A stretch of 64,000 nt of DNA from Delphinapterus leucas. Its lineage: Eukaryota; Chordata; Mammalia; Artiodactyla; Monodontidae. The stretch spans positions 23,236,917 through 23,300,916 of the forward strand of contig NW_022098007.1 of assembly GCF_002288925.2 (NCBI RefSeq), written 5' to 3'. The notes beneath the pieces were generated by a model. It was not told the DNA's origin. It ran no database searches and saw nothing but the letters and a program-made list of their open reading frames with translations. The position numbers were made by a program, and so were the translations under genes. Positions 1 through 12,705 of this stretch are shown here, piece after piece; positions within the stretch are counted from its first letter, which is position 1, and each line of letters begins with the position of its first letter.

Positions 1-134
1 CAGGATCTTTAGTTGTAGCATGCAGGCTCCTAGCTGCAGCATGCAGGATCCAGTTCGCTGACCAGGGATCGAACCCAGGCCCCCTGCATTGGGAGCACAG
101 AGTCTCAACCACTGGACCACCAGTGAAGTCCCCA
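1..134 (-). repeat. CHR-1-like tRNA-derived SINE, cut by window edge
   Basis: The antisense tRNA-derived head reads ACCAGGGATCGAACCCAGGC, followed by CTCAACCACTGGACCACCAG, the box-B/box-A arrangement of CHR SINEs (Cetacea-Hippopotamus-Ruminantia, tRNA-Glu origin). The 3' tail lies left of the window. Point decay suggests an older copy than the CHR-2-like ones. Confidence 0.8.
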
Positions 135-1520
135 CATGAATTTTTAATGGAGCGTATTTGTATTGTTGTCTTTTATACTACTTACTGATCTTAGTGTAGG
201 AGTAGAAGAACTGAGATTGATGGTGAGTTTAGTATTTGCTAGTGTTGGGGAGATGGAATTAGAGTGGAGGGAATGTAAGCTAGATTCTAAAATCATCTAG
301 GAAGGTAGAAAAGATTCTAAGGAGGTGGTGGAGAGTAGCGGCATTACTATAAAAATTTTTATAAATTAAAGATGAAGCTTACATGGGCTATAAATGATAA
401 GGAATGGAAATAAAAAGGTCTTAGAAACTTTTTACGTCTAAAGGTCTTCTGCCACTTGCAGAAGTGGCACTGGGGATTGAGAAGAGGAATTCAGAGGACC
501 CCTCATTCTGAAATGGTTGAATAAATAACATTCTTTAAACCATTGACATTGATTTGAGTTGGTTATTAAGATTAATAGGAGGGGGAGAAAAGTTCATAAT
601 AGTGGTTCTAAACTTTCATTTCATTTAGAACAATAGGCCCTTTGAGAATCTGTTAAAAGCTATGAACTTTCCCCCTAGAAAAATGCACATACACATATGC
701 TTCATTTTGCATGCAATATCAGGGGTATCAGAGAACCCCCGATAAATATTGCAGGCTGGTGGGATTTTAATGTAGTTTCTAAGTAGCCAGTGGCAGAGTA
801 AAGGGCCCTTGTCACCGGGCAGTGGGGGTAATGGAATGGAAACCTGTTTTGCTCATATCAAACTTTTTATTAAATGCAAAATGCAGTAATACATCAATAT
901 TCAATGTTGTGATCTTAAAGTTGTTGTTTTTTCAAAGGAGTGTGTACTTTCCATGTTGTAAAATATACAGTAGAGGTGAAATTGCCTGTTCTGTGTGTGA
1001 TTCTTATAGTTTTCCTTTTTTATTTTATTTATACATTTCTCTTTAATTGTATAAAATCACATCTAATAAACATGAGAAAAATACCCACAATCTCACCTCT
1101 TAAATAATTTTCCATTTTCCCCCTGAATTTCAGTTCTTATATGTACATAATTTTTATGTTGCTGAGATAATTTTAAATCCTGTTTCTTTTTACTTATAAG
1201 CATTCTTTTACTTAGTACACAGTCTTTACCAAAATTAGATCTTTTAATTATTTAATATTTTAGTAAATTTAATAGATATATATTTAGCTGCCTGCAAAAG
1301 GACATTTTTGTTGTTTTGATTTTTCCTTTCCGTTTTTAAAATCTCTCTCCCTAAAGTCCTCATTTGTACTCTTGACACTCTTGTAAAATTTGTCACTAGT
1401 GAGTAAATAAACTTTTCAGATCTTTTATTATGTTGTTTGATCTTTGCAGTAGCCCTGTGAGGTAGGTGAACATTTCATTGTAGTAGCAATGGCCTATTTT
1501 GTCCTTTTCAGTCCCTCAAC
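135..1520. other. Unassigned AT-rich intron sequence
   Basis: No gene or confident repeat was seen. The part around 600-770 resembles a widespread old mammalian interspersed repeat, but I could not name the family. Confidence 0.4.
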
Positions 1521-1524
1521 TTCT

Positions 1525-2145
1525 GCACTAGTTTTAGGCCCTTGTAACTTTACGCATGACTTTTCTCACTGCCTCAGGCATTCACCCTTCCAACCCATCC
1601 CACACAAAACATCCAGATTATTCTTCCTAAAGCATAACTCTGATAAGTATGACTTTCCTGCTTGTGGACTTCAGTGGTCTCTACACCTTAGCCTGCTGTT
1701 CAAGACCCTAAAGGGTTTTCACTTAACTAGCTTGCTAGCCATATTATTAACTATTTCTCTATAAATACCCTGCCCCTTCAGCCACCCTGGATTGCTCCCT
1801 GTTCCTTGGGCATTGTGCTTTTTCGTTTTTGTTTCTTCATTTATACCATACACTCTGTCTGAAATGTCCTCTCTCTAACTCCTTTCTGTTTTTCAAATCT
1901 TAGCTTAAGGGCCAATCTATGTCACAGAACTATTCCTTATAAGCTTATAAGACACTGATTTCTTCCTCCTCTGAATTCCTATAATACCTTTTTCTACAAG
2001 TACAGTTATCATGTGTCGTGTGGAGGAGGTAAGATTTTATGCACCTAAAAGGCAGATACATTCCAGTCATCTTTTTTATCTTCCACATAGCTGGGCATAA
2101 TATCTCACATGTAGCAGACACTCAGAAAATATTTATAAAATGAGT
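1525..2145 (+). repeat. L2 (LINE2) 3'-end fragment
   Basis: Degenerate L2 landmarks occur in order: the AAGACCCTAAAGGG stretch, the CCTTGGGCATTGTGC region, TCTGAAATGTCCTCTC, TCTTAGCTTAAGGGCCA, then a 3' end with AGCTGGGCATAATATCTCACA and CACTCAGAAAATATTTATAAA. It is a heavily decayed ancient copy. Confidence 0.7.
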
Positions 2146-2149
2146 GATT

Positions 2150-2892
2150 AAACCCTATAATCAAATCAAAACAAAGTCTAACATAAGAGTAAATAATGTT
2201 TGCTTTGGTACTATACATTTGCAATAGAAGGCTCACTTTCTCCGTAAAGTGTATATTTCAGCAAAATCATAATCAGATTGTGGAATTATTAAACTTGAGG
2301 GTAACCTCTTAAGTTTGTCCATTGCATTTCTGTCACTCGGTGGTACTGTGGTGGGGTAGTGTCACTGAATGTCAGTTTTTGCTCAATAACCAAAGCATAT
2401 ATGCTTTTAAAATTTTTGAGTTACTTTATTAGTAGGCATCCTTTGCTTAAAATATGACTTATAAGATGGAGTTCTTTGAGGAATAAGATGTATAAAATTT
2501 TAGTCCTTGTAGCAATTTTAACTGCAGGCTGTGTTTTGGCTTATTTATTAGTTCTCTGATTAAGTTTTCTTTACCATATCCAGAGGTGAAAGAGATGTTA
2601 GAATGGAGAAACTATATCCTAAGAGTGTAGTTTCTCAGATACTGATGTTTTAGGAGAGTAGGCTTTTAAACTGTTAACTTATCATGCTTTTCAAAGCATA
2701 CTAGAAAAGAGAAGTTGAGGCTTCTATTTTGGTTTACTTATCAGATTATTTTTACTGATCTTGAGTAACTTTTATTGACTTGTCATTGTAATATATTCAT
2801 ATTTTTAAGTGTGTGAATATTTGCCAAGTGTGAACTCTTTCTTCAACCGTTCTTAACTATGGTTACTTAACAGCTGTTTGTATGTGTGTGTG
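2150..2892. other. Unassigned intron sequence
   Basis: Nothing was recognised beyond a short GT-rich run just before the LTR at 2893. Confidence 0.4.
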
Positions 2893-3271
2893 TGTATTAG
2901 TTTGCTAGGGCTGCCATAACAAAGTACCATAGACTGGGTGGCTTAAACAACAGAAATTTATTTTCTTACAGTTCTGGAGGCTAGAAGTCTGAGATAAGGT
3001 GTTGGCAGGGTTGATTTCTTCTGAGACCTCTCTCCTTGGCTTGCAGGTAGCTGTCTTCTCTGTCCTCACAAGGTCTTTTCTCTGTGCAAGTTTGTGTCTT
3101 AATCTCTTCTTATAAGTATACCAGTCATATTAGATAAGTCCCACCCTGATAACCTCACTTAACCGTAATAAACATCTTTAAAGGCCTTATCTCCATATAC
3201 AGTCACATTTGAGACACTGGGGGTTAGGACTTCAACATGAATTTGGAGGAGACACAATTCAGTCCATGACA
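2893..3271 (-). repeat. MaLR solo LTR (MLT1/MST-like), antisense
   Basis: The antisense LTR runs from TGTATTAG to CCATGACA, giving 379 bp with proper TG/CA ends. Diagnostic parts are GCTGCCATAACAAAGTACCA, the ACTGGGTGGCTTAAACAACA stretch and the AGGACTTCAACATGAATTTG end. GTGTG flanks both sides, consistent with a 5-bp target duplication, though the left side is a GT run. This is a non-coding ERVL-MaLR relic. Confidence 0.82.
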
Positions 3272-3274
3272 GTG

Positions 3275-4000
3275 TGTATGTATGTAAACACATAGAAAAC
3301 TGGAAGCATATACTGCAAACACGCCTCTGGAGAGGGGATGGGTTGGGAGGCCAGAGGACAGTAAAAATGAACTTTCACTTGTCATTCTAGTTTGGCCATT
3401 GTTTGATATACTTGTTTTTATAATGACAGAATTTCATATTTAAGCTTTTCAGTTGGTGGTCTGATCTTTTTGAATAGGTTGTATTAATATGTTCATTTAT
3501 TGAACTCTGGTTTGTTTTGTCTACTAGTAATGCATTTTAGCATTCTTGCATATGACTTAATGATTATTTTTTGTAACGTAAAACAGTCTTTAACATGTTT
3601 AAGAAGCTTTCCTGGAAGTATTCTGCAGCTTTTAGGTTTAGCCAGTTTTGGTTATCATTTTACTGGGGAATTGGGGGATTTTTTGAAGGTTGAGTCCCAG
3701 TATTTCCTCTTTATTTCAGTGGGTTTCTTCAGTTTCTATGTAACATAGGTACTCTGCATATTTGATGCTGCCTAATGAAGATCTATACTCATGTTTCTTT
3801 TTTCAAAATCAAGTTCTTGTATTTACAAAAAATTTACCAAAACAGTACATACCAGCTACTGAAAGATTAGAAAACACTGAAAAGGAGAAAAGAACAAAAA
3901 GCAGTTATGCTCTAAAACTTTTTGTCTAATAAGTAAGTATAACCTATTTATTTATTCATTGGTTTTCAACAGGATCATAAAAAATGAATAAATAAAGGCT
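3275..4000. other. Unassigned intron sequence
   Basis: AT-rich with chance open frames; no gene or repeat was recognised. Confidence 0.4.
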
Positions 4001-4014
4001 TCCTATTGCTTAGA

Positions 4015-4220
4015 GCTATACTTTCAAGTACAGTAGACATTAGCCACATGTGGCTATTTAAATTTCAATTAAAATTAAATAAAATTTGAAACTTAGTAGC
4101 TTAGTCACACTAGACATATTTTAAGTGCTCAATAGCCACATGTGTCTAAGTGGCTATTGTATTTGACCACACAGATACAGAACATTTTCATAATCATAGA
4201 AAGTTCTACTGGACATGGCT
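4015..4220 (-). repeat. Old hAT-like DNA transposon relic
   Basis: It contains two copies of an AGCCACATGTGGCTA-type block in opposite halves (about 4048-4065 and 4133-4158), then GAACATTTTCATAATC and AGAAAGTTCTACTGGACA. This symmetric layout is that of a common non-autonomous mammalian hAT element. I could not fix the family name. Confidence 0.6.
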
Positions 4221-4264
4221 GGCCTAGAATATAATTTTTAAGTAGGGATAATATTATCAAATTT

Positions 4265-4500
4265 GTTTTAGTAATATGATTCTGCCTGCAGTTTGAAGGA
4301 TAGATTGGAAATAGGCAGGGATTGGAGATAGGGACATCAGTTAGGAGGATATTGAAGTAATATAGAAGAGAAGTGTGATAAGGGCCTGCACTTCCTGTCA
4401 TGAGGAAGTGTTATCAGGATTTGTCACCATGCAGTCTAATATCATGAAAAGATTTTGAAAGGTTTTGAAGCAGGAGAGTATTACTTTGTTTTAGCTACTT
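4265..4500 (-). repeat. L2 fragment, antisense
   Basis: The phrase CAGTTAGGAGGATATTGAAGTA and the TTTTGAAGCAGGAGAGTA segment correspond to the reverse complement of the L2 3' region. The order looks rearranged, so it may be two pieces. Confidence 0.5.
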
Positions 4501-4640
4501 TATCTTAATCTCAGTGTTTTTAGGCTATAAAATGGACATTTGAATAAGACCTATCTTCCACTATTCTGGGGAGGATCAAGACAATGACAGATATGAAAGC
4601 AGTTTGTGAATTGTAAAGTGCTTTAACTTTTGCCATTGCA
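4500..4640 (+). repeat. Possible MIR fragment
   Basis: It has MIR-like central wording (CTCAGTG, TATAAAATGGACAT, AAGTGCTTTAA) without flanking core detail. Short and decayed. Confidence 0.4.
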
Positions 4641-5094
4641 ATTTTGGTGTATGGTTCTGTAGTAAAACACCATTTTTGGTAATGGATTTTGTGGGATTTG
4701 CCGTGGAGCTCATGTGGTTAGGCTACTATCGTTGTTTCTGTTTTGAATACTTCTCAAGCAGTCCAGTTACATCCTAGCTAATCAGTGACAGAACTGACAC
4801 TACACCCCAGGTCCTTTCACTCATCTCTTTGCCCTTCATCTTGCTAGCTCTACTTTTCACAACTCTGATGAATTTTACTTCTTATTTAGGATCTTCTGTG
4901 CAACTACAATCTATTGCTTTGATGAATAGCTAGAGGAAATCTATTTAAATAAACCTATTGTAAAATTATCTTTTAAATGGATTCTTTTATATTACTAGCT
5001 TAGAATATTATCATAGATACAAAAGTAGCAAAATCATACTATACTTGTCTTTCTAGAGTTTACCACTGCCTGTCACAACTTTACATTTACAAAA

Positions 5095-6240
5095 AGAACA
5101 TGCCCCCATCTTCAGCCAGTCTTTTAACAAACATTTATCAGTTACCTGCCATTTGCCAGACATTGTACTAGGTACTGGGGCCACAACCATGAACAAGGCA
5201 TAGCCTTTGCCCTCCAGGAAATCATGATTTAGAGGAGAAAACAGGTAACCAACTACTCAAAATAAGGTGTGGTAAGTGCTTTAGTAGATATGTGTGCAGG
5301 GTTTTTGAGGGGAACCACCCTCAGTCTAGAGAGGTCATGGAAAACTTTCCAAACAAAGAATTTATAGATGAGTATTGAAGGATGTGTAGGTAGACACTGG
5401 TCTGGTGGATGAATGAGAAAAGGGCATTTTAGGGCAGAAGATATTAAATAACATGTGTTCTTTGGAAAAGCTGTAGTTTGGAGGGTGGATTGAAAGTGGA
5501 CAAGATTGGAGGTAGGGAGACATTTAGTTTGGATGGAACATCAGAGAGTTTAATGGTAATATTGGTAAGAAGGGATGACAATCTCAACTAAGACTATGAC
5601 ACTGATTATAGAGATATTTAGGAGGTAAAGTTGATAGGAGTTACTGAGTGGTTTGATAGAGGGTAAAGAAAAAATAAAGAGTGTAGTTCCTGGGTGTCTG
5701 GCTTAGGCAGCTGGGTGGATAGTGATGCTATTTAACTAAGATGGGGAGGAACAAATTTGAGGAGTTGGAGAAGTTGGAGAAAATGGTGAGTTCAGCTTGG
5801 GATATGTGGAGTTTAAGCTATCTATGAGACATCATGATGAAAATGTCTAATGAACAGTTGTATGTATGGGGTAAGGTACTCGAGAAAGAGATCTGGACTT
5901 GAGGTAAAGTTTGAGAATCATCGTGGAAGTAATTTTTTTTATAGTGACCATGGATACCTTCTGGAGACTATTTAGAATGAGAAAAAAATAGAGGGCTAAG
6001 GAAGACACTCCTGAGACTGCCAAAATTTAAATGAAAGAATAGTCCAAGAAGGAGAATATGTAGGGGCCAGAGAGGTTCAAGGAATAGGGATAGATAGATA
6101 TCCTAGAAGCCAAGAGAGGAGAGGGTTTTAGAAAGGAAGGAATGGTTAATAATATTATGCGACAGAGAGGGTATGTAAGATGAATACGCAAGGTGTTATT
6201 GAATTTAGCAATTAGTTGCTCATTTAGTATTCCTGATAAA
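5095..6240 (-). repeat. L2 long antisense fragment
   Basis: It begins with the reverse complement of the L2 3' terminus (AACAAACATTTATCAGTTAC, TGCCAGACATTGTACTAGG, GGGGCCACAACCATGAACAA). It continues with L2 antisense segments, including TTTGAGGAGTTGGAG, TGTGGAGTTTAAGCTATCTA and AGAGGTTCAAGG, for about 1.1 kb. Confidence 0.7.
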
Positions 6241-7330
6241 AAAACAGAGTGGTGATATGGTGGTAGAAGCCGTATTACAGTGTCTTAAGCAGTAAAACAT
6301 TAAGCTGTGTCCTTTTCAGTGCATCATATCAGGGGGTACATAATGTTGATATGTCTTATTACTGGTGGTGTTAACCTCCATTGAATGGTTAAGGTGGTAT
6401 CTACTGGGTTTCTCCAGTGAAAAATACTATTTTCTCCTTTGTAATTAAAAAACACCTTGAGGGAGATTCTTTGAGAATATGCAAATATCATATTTCTCCT
6501 TAAACTTTCACCAGCTAATATTAGCATATCTACAACAGTTATTACTGTGGTGTTTGCCTAAATACGTTTTTTTGTTTCCCTCATTTTGCATTTGTAATGG
6601 GACTTCTGTAAAGAAGAGCTGTTGCCTTCTCCCTCATTTATATTTTTACTTACTTATTTATATCAGGCTGAACTCATAGATGTTAATAAACTATATTCTA
6701 TGGACTATCATCTAATACTCTCAATTTTTATTTTCTTCTTCTAGTTGTCCTAGCTCTGGGCTACTGGAAGCTCCTTTAGATTGGCTCTTGTGTCCTTTGG
6801 ACATGCCCCCATCCTTTTTCAGTACTTCCTTTCTTTCTGGCACCACACAGCGTTCCAGGTTCCTCTTATATTTTCCCTGACCTCGCCTTGAAATCATCCC
6901 TTTCTACAAGGAACCCTGTGCCTTTTATTGGAAAATGGTATGTAGACATGAAGATCTAGATGCTAGATGACTGTACATTTTTAAAACATAATCAGTTCTA
7001 AGTTCTGGGGATTGCCAGTATCCACAAATAGATGTATTTACTGGCTTTGCTAAGAAAATTTAATAAGCTTTCATCTAGGAATGCTAATTTCACATAAGAC
7101 CAGCGAGGCCATTTAATTGTGATTATTATTTTATTTGATAAACTGTATTTTCAGAAATGTGTGTCCAACTTTTCATTTGTTACTTCTGATTAAATGCCCT
7201 TGATATAATTCTGTAATAGATTACTTATTAAAAATTACTAGGTGAAATTTGTATAATATGAAAATAATAGTTTTAATATGAAAATAATAGTTTTAAAGTC
7301 AACAGTTCATTGGCATTTAATATATTCACA
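6241..7330. other. Unassigned intron sequence with a 20-bp tandem duplication
   Basis: The part from about 6750 to 6960 resembles an old interspersed repeat I could not name. At 7255-7274 and 7275-7294 the unit AATATGAAAATAATAGTTTT is exactly repeated in tandem. Otherwise nothing was seen. Confidence 0.45.
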
Positions 7331-7755
7331 ATGTAGTGCAGCCATCATTCCAAAGCATTTCCATTGCTCCAAAGTGAAACTCCTTATCTGTTAAGCAGTT
7401 TCTCCCCATTCCTACCTTCCCCCAGCCCCCATCAGTTTGCATCCTGTCTCTGTGGATTTATCTGTTCTAGATATTTCATATAAATGGGGTCATACAACAC
7501 GTGACCTTTTGTGTCTGGCTTCTTTCACTTAGCATAATCTTTCCGAGGTTCATCTACATTGTAGAATATATCAGTACTTCATCCCTTTAATGGTTGGATA
7601 TTATTTCTTTGTATTTGCATGTATATACCACAATATTTAATCCATTCATCTGTTGAAGACCTTTGGGTTGTTTCTGCCTATTGGCTATTGTGAATCTTGC
7701 TGTTAGAAACAAGCACGTACATGTAATATACTTGTTTGAGTACCTGTTTTCAATT

Positions 7756-9159
7756 TTTTTTTCTTTTTTTCCAGTTTTATTGAGATATGATTGACATATA
7801 ACGTATTAATTTAAGGTGTACAACATAATTATTTGATATATGTGTATATTGTGAAATGATTACCACAATTAGTTAACATCCATCACCTCACATAGTTACA
7901 GTGTTTTGTGATGAGAACTTTCAAAATTACTCTCTAAGCAACTTTCAAATGTACACTTGACCCTTGAACAATGTGGGGGCTGGGGGTGCCAACTCTCTGC
8001 ACAGTTCAAAATCTGCATATAACTTATAGTTGGCCTTCTCTATAGGCAGTTCCTCCATACCCACAGTTTGGCATCTGTGGATTCAACCAACTGCAGATTG
8101 TGTAGTACTGTAGTATTTACTGTTGAAAAAAATTCTCATATAAGTGGACCCTAACAATTCAAACCCTTGTTGTTCAAGTTAATACTGTAAAATACAGTAT
8201 TATTATCTATAGTCACCATAGTGTAATTTTTGTTTCTTCCTGATCAGTCTTGGTAGATCTTATGTTTCTAGGAATTTATCCATTATTCTAGGTTGTCCAA
8301 TTTGTTAGTCTCCTATGATCTTTTGTATTTCTGTGATATAAGTTGTAATGTCTCTTCTTTCATTTCTGATTTTATTTATTTGAGGCCTCTCTTTTTCTTG
8401 GCTAGTCTAGCTAAAGGTTTATCACTTCTGTTTTGTCTTTTCAAAGAACCAACTTTTGGTTTTGTTAATCTTTCCTGTTCTCTTGCTCTCTGTTTTTCCT
8501 CTAATCTGTATTATTTCCTTCCTTCTGCTAACTTTGGGCTTTGTTTTTATTTTTTTAGTTCCTTGAGGTGTAAAGTCAGGTTGTTTATTTCAAGTGTTTC
8601 TTTTTCCTCAATGTGTATTACTATAAACTTCCCTCTTAGAACTACTTTTGCTGCAGCCCATAAGTTCTAGTATGTTGTGTTTTCACTTTTGTCTCAAGGT
8701 ATTTTTTAATTTCCCTTTTAATTTTTTTCTTTTGATCCATTGGTTGTTCAGGAATATTTTGTTTAATTTCCATGTATTTGTGAATTTTCCAGTTGTCCTC
8801 TTGTTATTATTTCTGGTTTCATACCATTGTGGTGTGAGAAGATACTTGGTATGATTTCAGTCTTCTTAAATCTGCTAACACTAATTTTGTGGCCTAACAT
8901 ATGATCTATCCTAGAAAATGTTCTCTGTGCACTTGAGAAGAATGTCTATTCTGCTGCTGTTAGATGGAGTGTTCTATTTATGTCTTTTAGGTCCATTGGG
9001 CCTATAGTGTTGTTCACATCTGCTATTTCCTTATTGATTCTCTGTCTGGATGATCTACCTGTTATCAGGAGTAGGTATTAAAGTCCCCAACTATTGTTGT
9101 ATTACTGTTTTATTTCTCCTTTTAGTTCTGTTAGTATTTGCTCTATATATTGAGGTGGT
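7756..9159 (-). mobile_element. L1M copy nested inside the older L1
   Basis: It starts with a T-rich tract and the L1 3' UTR (TTTTATTGAGATATGATTGA) and runs into ORF2 endonuclease-region sequence. It is flanked by CCTGTTTTCAATT at 7743-7755 and 9160-9172, a 13-bp target-site duplication. A MER8 inserted into it at 7954-8187. An internal deletion shortens it. Confidence 0.8.
7954..8187 (+). mobile_element. MER8 (Tigger2-derived DNA transposon)
   Basis: The 234-bp element has terminal inverted repeats: CACTTGACCCTTGAACAA at the left and TGTTGTTCAAGTTAATACTG at the right. TA dinucleotides at 7952-7953 and 8188-8189 are the expected Tc1/mariner target duplication. Removing it restores continuous L1 3' UTR wording. 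It is non-autonomous and carries no transposase frame. Confidence 0.85.
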
Positions 9160-9692
9160 CCTGTTTTCAATTCTTTTGATTATATATCTAGGAGTGGAAT
9201 TACAGGATCATATGGTAATTCTGTGTTTAACTTTTTGAGGATGTGCAAGACTGTTTTCCACAGCAGTGTTTTGTATTCCTACTAGCAGTGTATGAAGGTT
9301 CCAGTTTCTTCATATCCCTTCTAACGTGTCTTATTTTCTGGTCTTTTTTTGGGGGGAGGGCATTTTTAATATAGCCATCCTAGTGAATGTGAAGTGGTAC
9401 CATATTGTGGTTTTTATTTGCTTTTCCTTAATGGCTAATGAGATTGAGAAACTTTTCATTTGTTTGTTGGCCACTAGTATATCTATTGCCAAATCTGAGG
9501 TAATGAGGATTTCCCTCTATGTTTTCTTCTAAGAGTTTTATGGTTTTAGCTCTTCTTTTTATATACGATTTGAGGTAGGGGTCCAGGATCATTCTTTTGA
9601 ATATGGATATCCAGTTGTTACTGTATCATTTGTTGAAGAGACTTTTTTCCCCCATGGAATGGACTTGGCACCCTTGTCAAAAATCAGCTGCC

Positions 9693-9898
9693 AGGCTTCC
9701 CTGGTGGCGCAGTGGTTGAGAGTCTGCCTGCCGATGCAGGGGACGTGGGTTCGTGCCCCGGTCCGGGAAGATCCCACATGCCGCAGAGTGGCTGGGCCCA
9801 TGAGCCATGTCCGCTGAGCCTGCGCGTCCGGAGCCTGTGCTCCGCAACGGGAGAGGCCACAAAAGTAAGGGGCCGGCGAACCGAAAAAAAAAAAAAAA
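9693..9898 (+). mobile_element. CHR-2-like SINE, sense
   Basis: The tRNA-Glu-derived head begins AGGCTTCCCTGGTGGCGCAG and contains CCGATGCAGGGGACGTGGGT. The CpG-rich body ends in a run of about 20 A. Target duplications AAAAATCAG(C/T)TGCC lie at 9679-9692 and 9899-9912. Open frames on both strands here arise from the SINE body and are not genes. Confidence 0.93.
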
Positions 9899-11485
9899 AA
9901 AAATCAGTTGCCGTCACTGTATGGGTTTATTTCTGGACTATGAATTCTATTCCATTAGTCTTTATGTCTATCCTTATGTCAGTACTGCACTTTCAATTAT
10001 TGTAGCTTTGCAGGTGACATTGAAATCAGTAAGTATGTGTCCTCTAACTTCCCTCCTCCCCAACCACCTTTTTCTTTCCTAATTGCTCTGTTTGGAACTT
10101 CCAGTACAGTATTGATTAGCAGTAGTTAAAAGCTGTTGTCCATGTCTTAAGGGGAAGACGTTCAGTTTTTTACCACTGAATATTATGTTAGCTGTGGTTT
10201 TTACGTGGTTTATCATGTTGAAGAAGTTTCCTTCTATTCCCAGTTCTCTGAGGGTTTTTATCACAAAATGGTGTTGGGTTTGTCAAGTGCTTTTTCTGTA
10301 TCAATTGAGATGATCAAGTGGGTTTTTTTCCCCTTTATTCTATTACTGTTGCGTATTATATTAACTGATTTTCTTATGTTGAACCGCTGTGGCTTTCCTG
10401 GGGTAAATCCCACCTGATCATGGTACATAATCCTTTTAACATACTTCTTGATTCAGTTTGCTAGTATTTTGTTGAGAGTATTTACATCTATGTTCATAAG
10501 GGATTTTGGTATTTAGTTTTCTTCTAATGTCTTTATCTTTGGTATCTGAGTAATGCTAGCCTTATAGAATGAGATAGGAAGTGTTCTTTCCCTTTCAATT
10601 TTTGGGGAAGAGTTTGAGAAGGATTTAAATTATTTCTTTTCAAAATGCTTGGTAGAAATCACCAGTGAAGCCATATAGTCTAGGACTTTGTTGGGAAGTT
10701 TTGTATTACTGATTCAATGTCTTTATTTGTTGTGGGTCTGTTCAGATTTTCTGTGTCTTCTTGAAATAACCTACGTTTGGTAATTTTTATTATAATAAGA
10801 ATTTGTCCTTATTATCTAGGTCATCTAATTTATTGCCATACAATTGTTTATCCTTGTTATTTCTGTAAGGCCTGTAGCAATGTTTCTCCTTTCATTTCTG
10901 ATTTTAGTTATTTGTGTCTTTCTTTGTCATTCTAACTAAAAGTTTGTCAATTTTGTTGGTGTTTTCAAAGAACCAACTTTTGCTTTTGTTGATTGCCGCT
11001 ATTGTTCTTTTCTTCTCTATTTCATTTATCTCCACTCGAATTGTTATTATTTCCTTCTTTCTGGTATCTTTAGGTTTAGTGTACTGTTCCTGTTATAGTT
11101 ACTTAAGATGTAAAGTTAGGTTATTTATTTGAGATCTTTGTTCATTTTTAATGTGGGTATTTAGTGCTGTAACTTTCTGAGCACTGTTTTCACTGCATCC
11201 TATACATTCTGTTTTTTTAGATTTGGTTCTTTTTATTGTAGTTAAACATATGTAACATAAAATTTACCACTGTAACCATATTGAAGTGTACAGTTCTGTT
11301 GCATTAAGTATATTCACATTGTCGTGCAGTGATTACCACCATCCATCTCCAGAACTTTTTCATCTTCCCCAACTGATACTCTGTACCCACTAACTACAAA
11401 CTAATTTCCCTGTTAGTTTGTAGTTTGTAGAATAGAGAATATCCCTATTCCCCCGCTTTTCCTACCTCTGGCAACTACCATTCTA

Positions 11486-11921
11486 CAGGCATACCTTGAA
11501 GATATTGCAGGTTTGGTTCCAGACCACCACAATAAAGCAAGTATCACAAAGCTAGTCACATGAATGTTTTGGTTTCTCAGTGCATATAAAAGTTATATTT
11601 ACACTATACAGTAGTCTGTTAAGTGTGCAATAGCATTATGTGTAAAAAACATATATGCCTTAATTTAAAAAATACTTTATGGCTCAAAAATCCTAACCAT
11701 CATCTGAGCCTTCAGTGAGTCATAATCTTTTTGCTGGTGGAGAGTTTGAAATATTGTGAGAATTACCAAAATGTGACACAGAGAAACGAAGTGAGCAAAT
11801 GCTGTTGGAAAAATGGTGCTGATAGAGTTGCTCAATGCAGGATTGCCACAAACCTTCAGTTTGTTAAAAAACAAAGCAAAACAAAAACTCTTCTCTGAAG
11901 CTCAATAAAATGACGTGTCTG
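11486..11921 (+). mobile_element. Tigger1-derived non-autonomous DNA transposon
   Basis: It opens with CAGGCATACCTTGAAGATAT and TTCCAGACCACCACAATAAA and ends GAAGCTCAATAAAATGACGT-GTCTG, a decayed copy of the terminal inverted repeat. TA precedes it and TG (mutated TA) follows. Wording from both ends of Tigger1 joins near 11745, so the transposase is deleted. L1 sequence is collinear across the site. Confidence 0.83.
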
Positions 11922-12705
11922 TGCTTTCTGTCTCTGAATTTGACTACTCTAGGTACCTCATATAAGTAGAATCATACAATACTTATATTGTCTTCTCGTG
12001 ACTGGTATTTTTCACTTAGTATAATGTCTTTATGGTTTATCCATGTTGTAGCATGTGTCAGAATTTCCTTCCTTTTTAAGGCTGAATAACACTCCATTTT
12101 ATGCATATACTACATTTTGTTTAACCATTCATCTGTTAGTGGACACTTGGGTTGCTTCCACCATTTGGCTATTGTGAATAATGCTGCTGTAAACATGGAT
12201 GTACAAACGCCTGAGTCCCTGCTTTGAATTGTTTTAGTTATACACCCAAAAGTGGAACAGCTGGATTACATAGTAACCCTGTTCTTAGTTTTTTGAGGAA
12301 CTGCCATAGCATTTTCTACAGTGACTGCACCATTTGACACTCTCACCAACAATGCACAAGGATTCCAATTTCTCATTATCCTTCCAACTCTGGTTATTTT
12401 CTGTTTTGTTTGTTTTTTGATGATAGCCACCCTAAGAGGTGTGAGGTGTTATCTCATTTTGATTTTCATTTACATTCCTCTCATATTTCATGATGTTGAG
12501 CGTCTATTCATATGCTTATTGCCCATTATATATCTTCTTTGAAGAAATGTCTGTTGAAATCTTTTACTTAGTTTTTGATTGAGTTGTTTGGTTTTGTTGT
12601 TGTTGCTAAGTTGTAGGAGTTCTTCATTCAGGATATTAATCCTTATCAGACATATGATTTACAAGTATTTTCTCAGTTTGCTGATTTTTTTCCTATTGTT
12701 TTTAT

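Larger units (their letters stand above)
7331..11211 (-). mobile_element. Old L1 (L1M class), antisense, interrupted
   Basis: L1 antisense sequence runs from the 3' end (ATATTCACAATGTAGTGCAG) through the C-terminal ORF2 region and stops in the endonuclease region near 11200. A younger L1 at 7756-9159 splits it, and the halves rejoin across a 13-bp duplicated target. A CHR-2 SINE (9693-9898) is also inserted. All reading frames are broken. Confidence 0.82.

Noticed and set aside
8293..8670. A 125-aa frame as a membrane protein gene
   Set aside because: It is the antisense reading of T-rich old L1 ORF2. The high Phe/Leu/Ser content comes from the T-rich strand.
9589..10082. Overlapping frames of 60-97 aa on both strands around 9.7-10.0 kb as small genes
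   Set aside because: They are the CpG-rich body of a CHR-2 SINE plus its flanks. Similar frames recur at 24241-24587 and 25693-26084 in the other CHR-2 copies.
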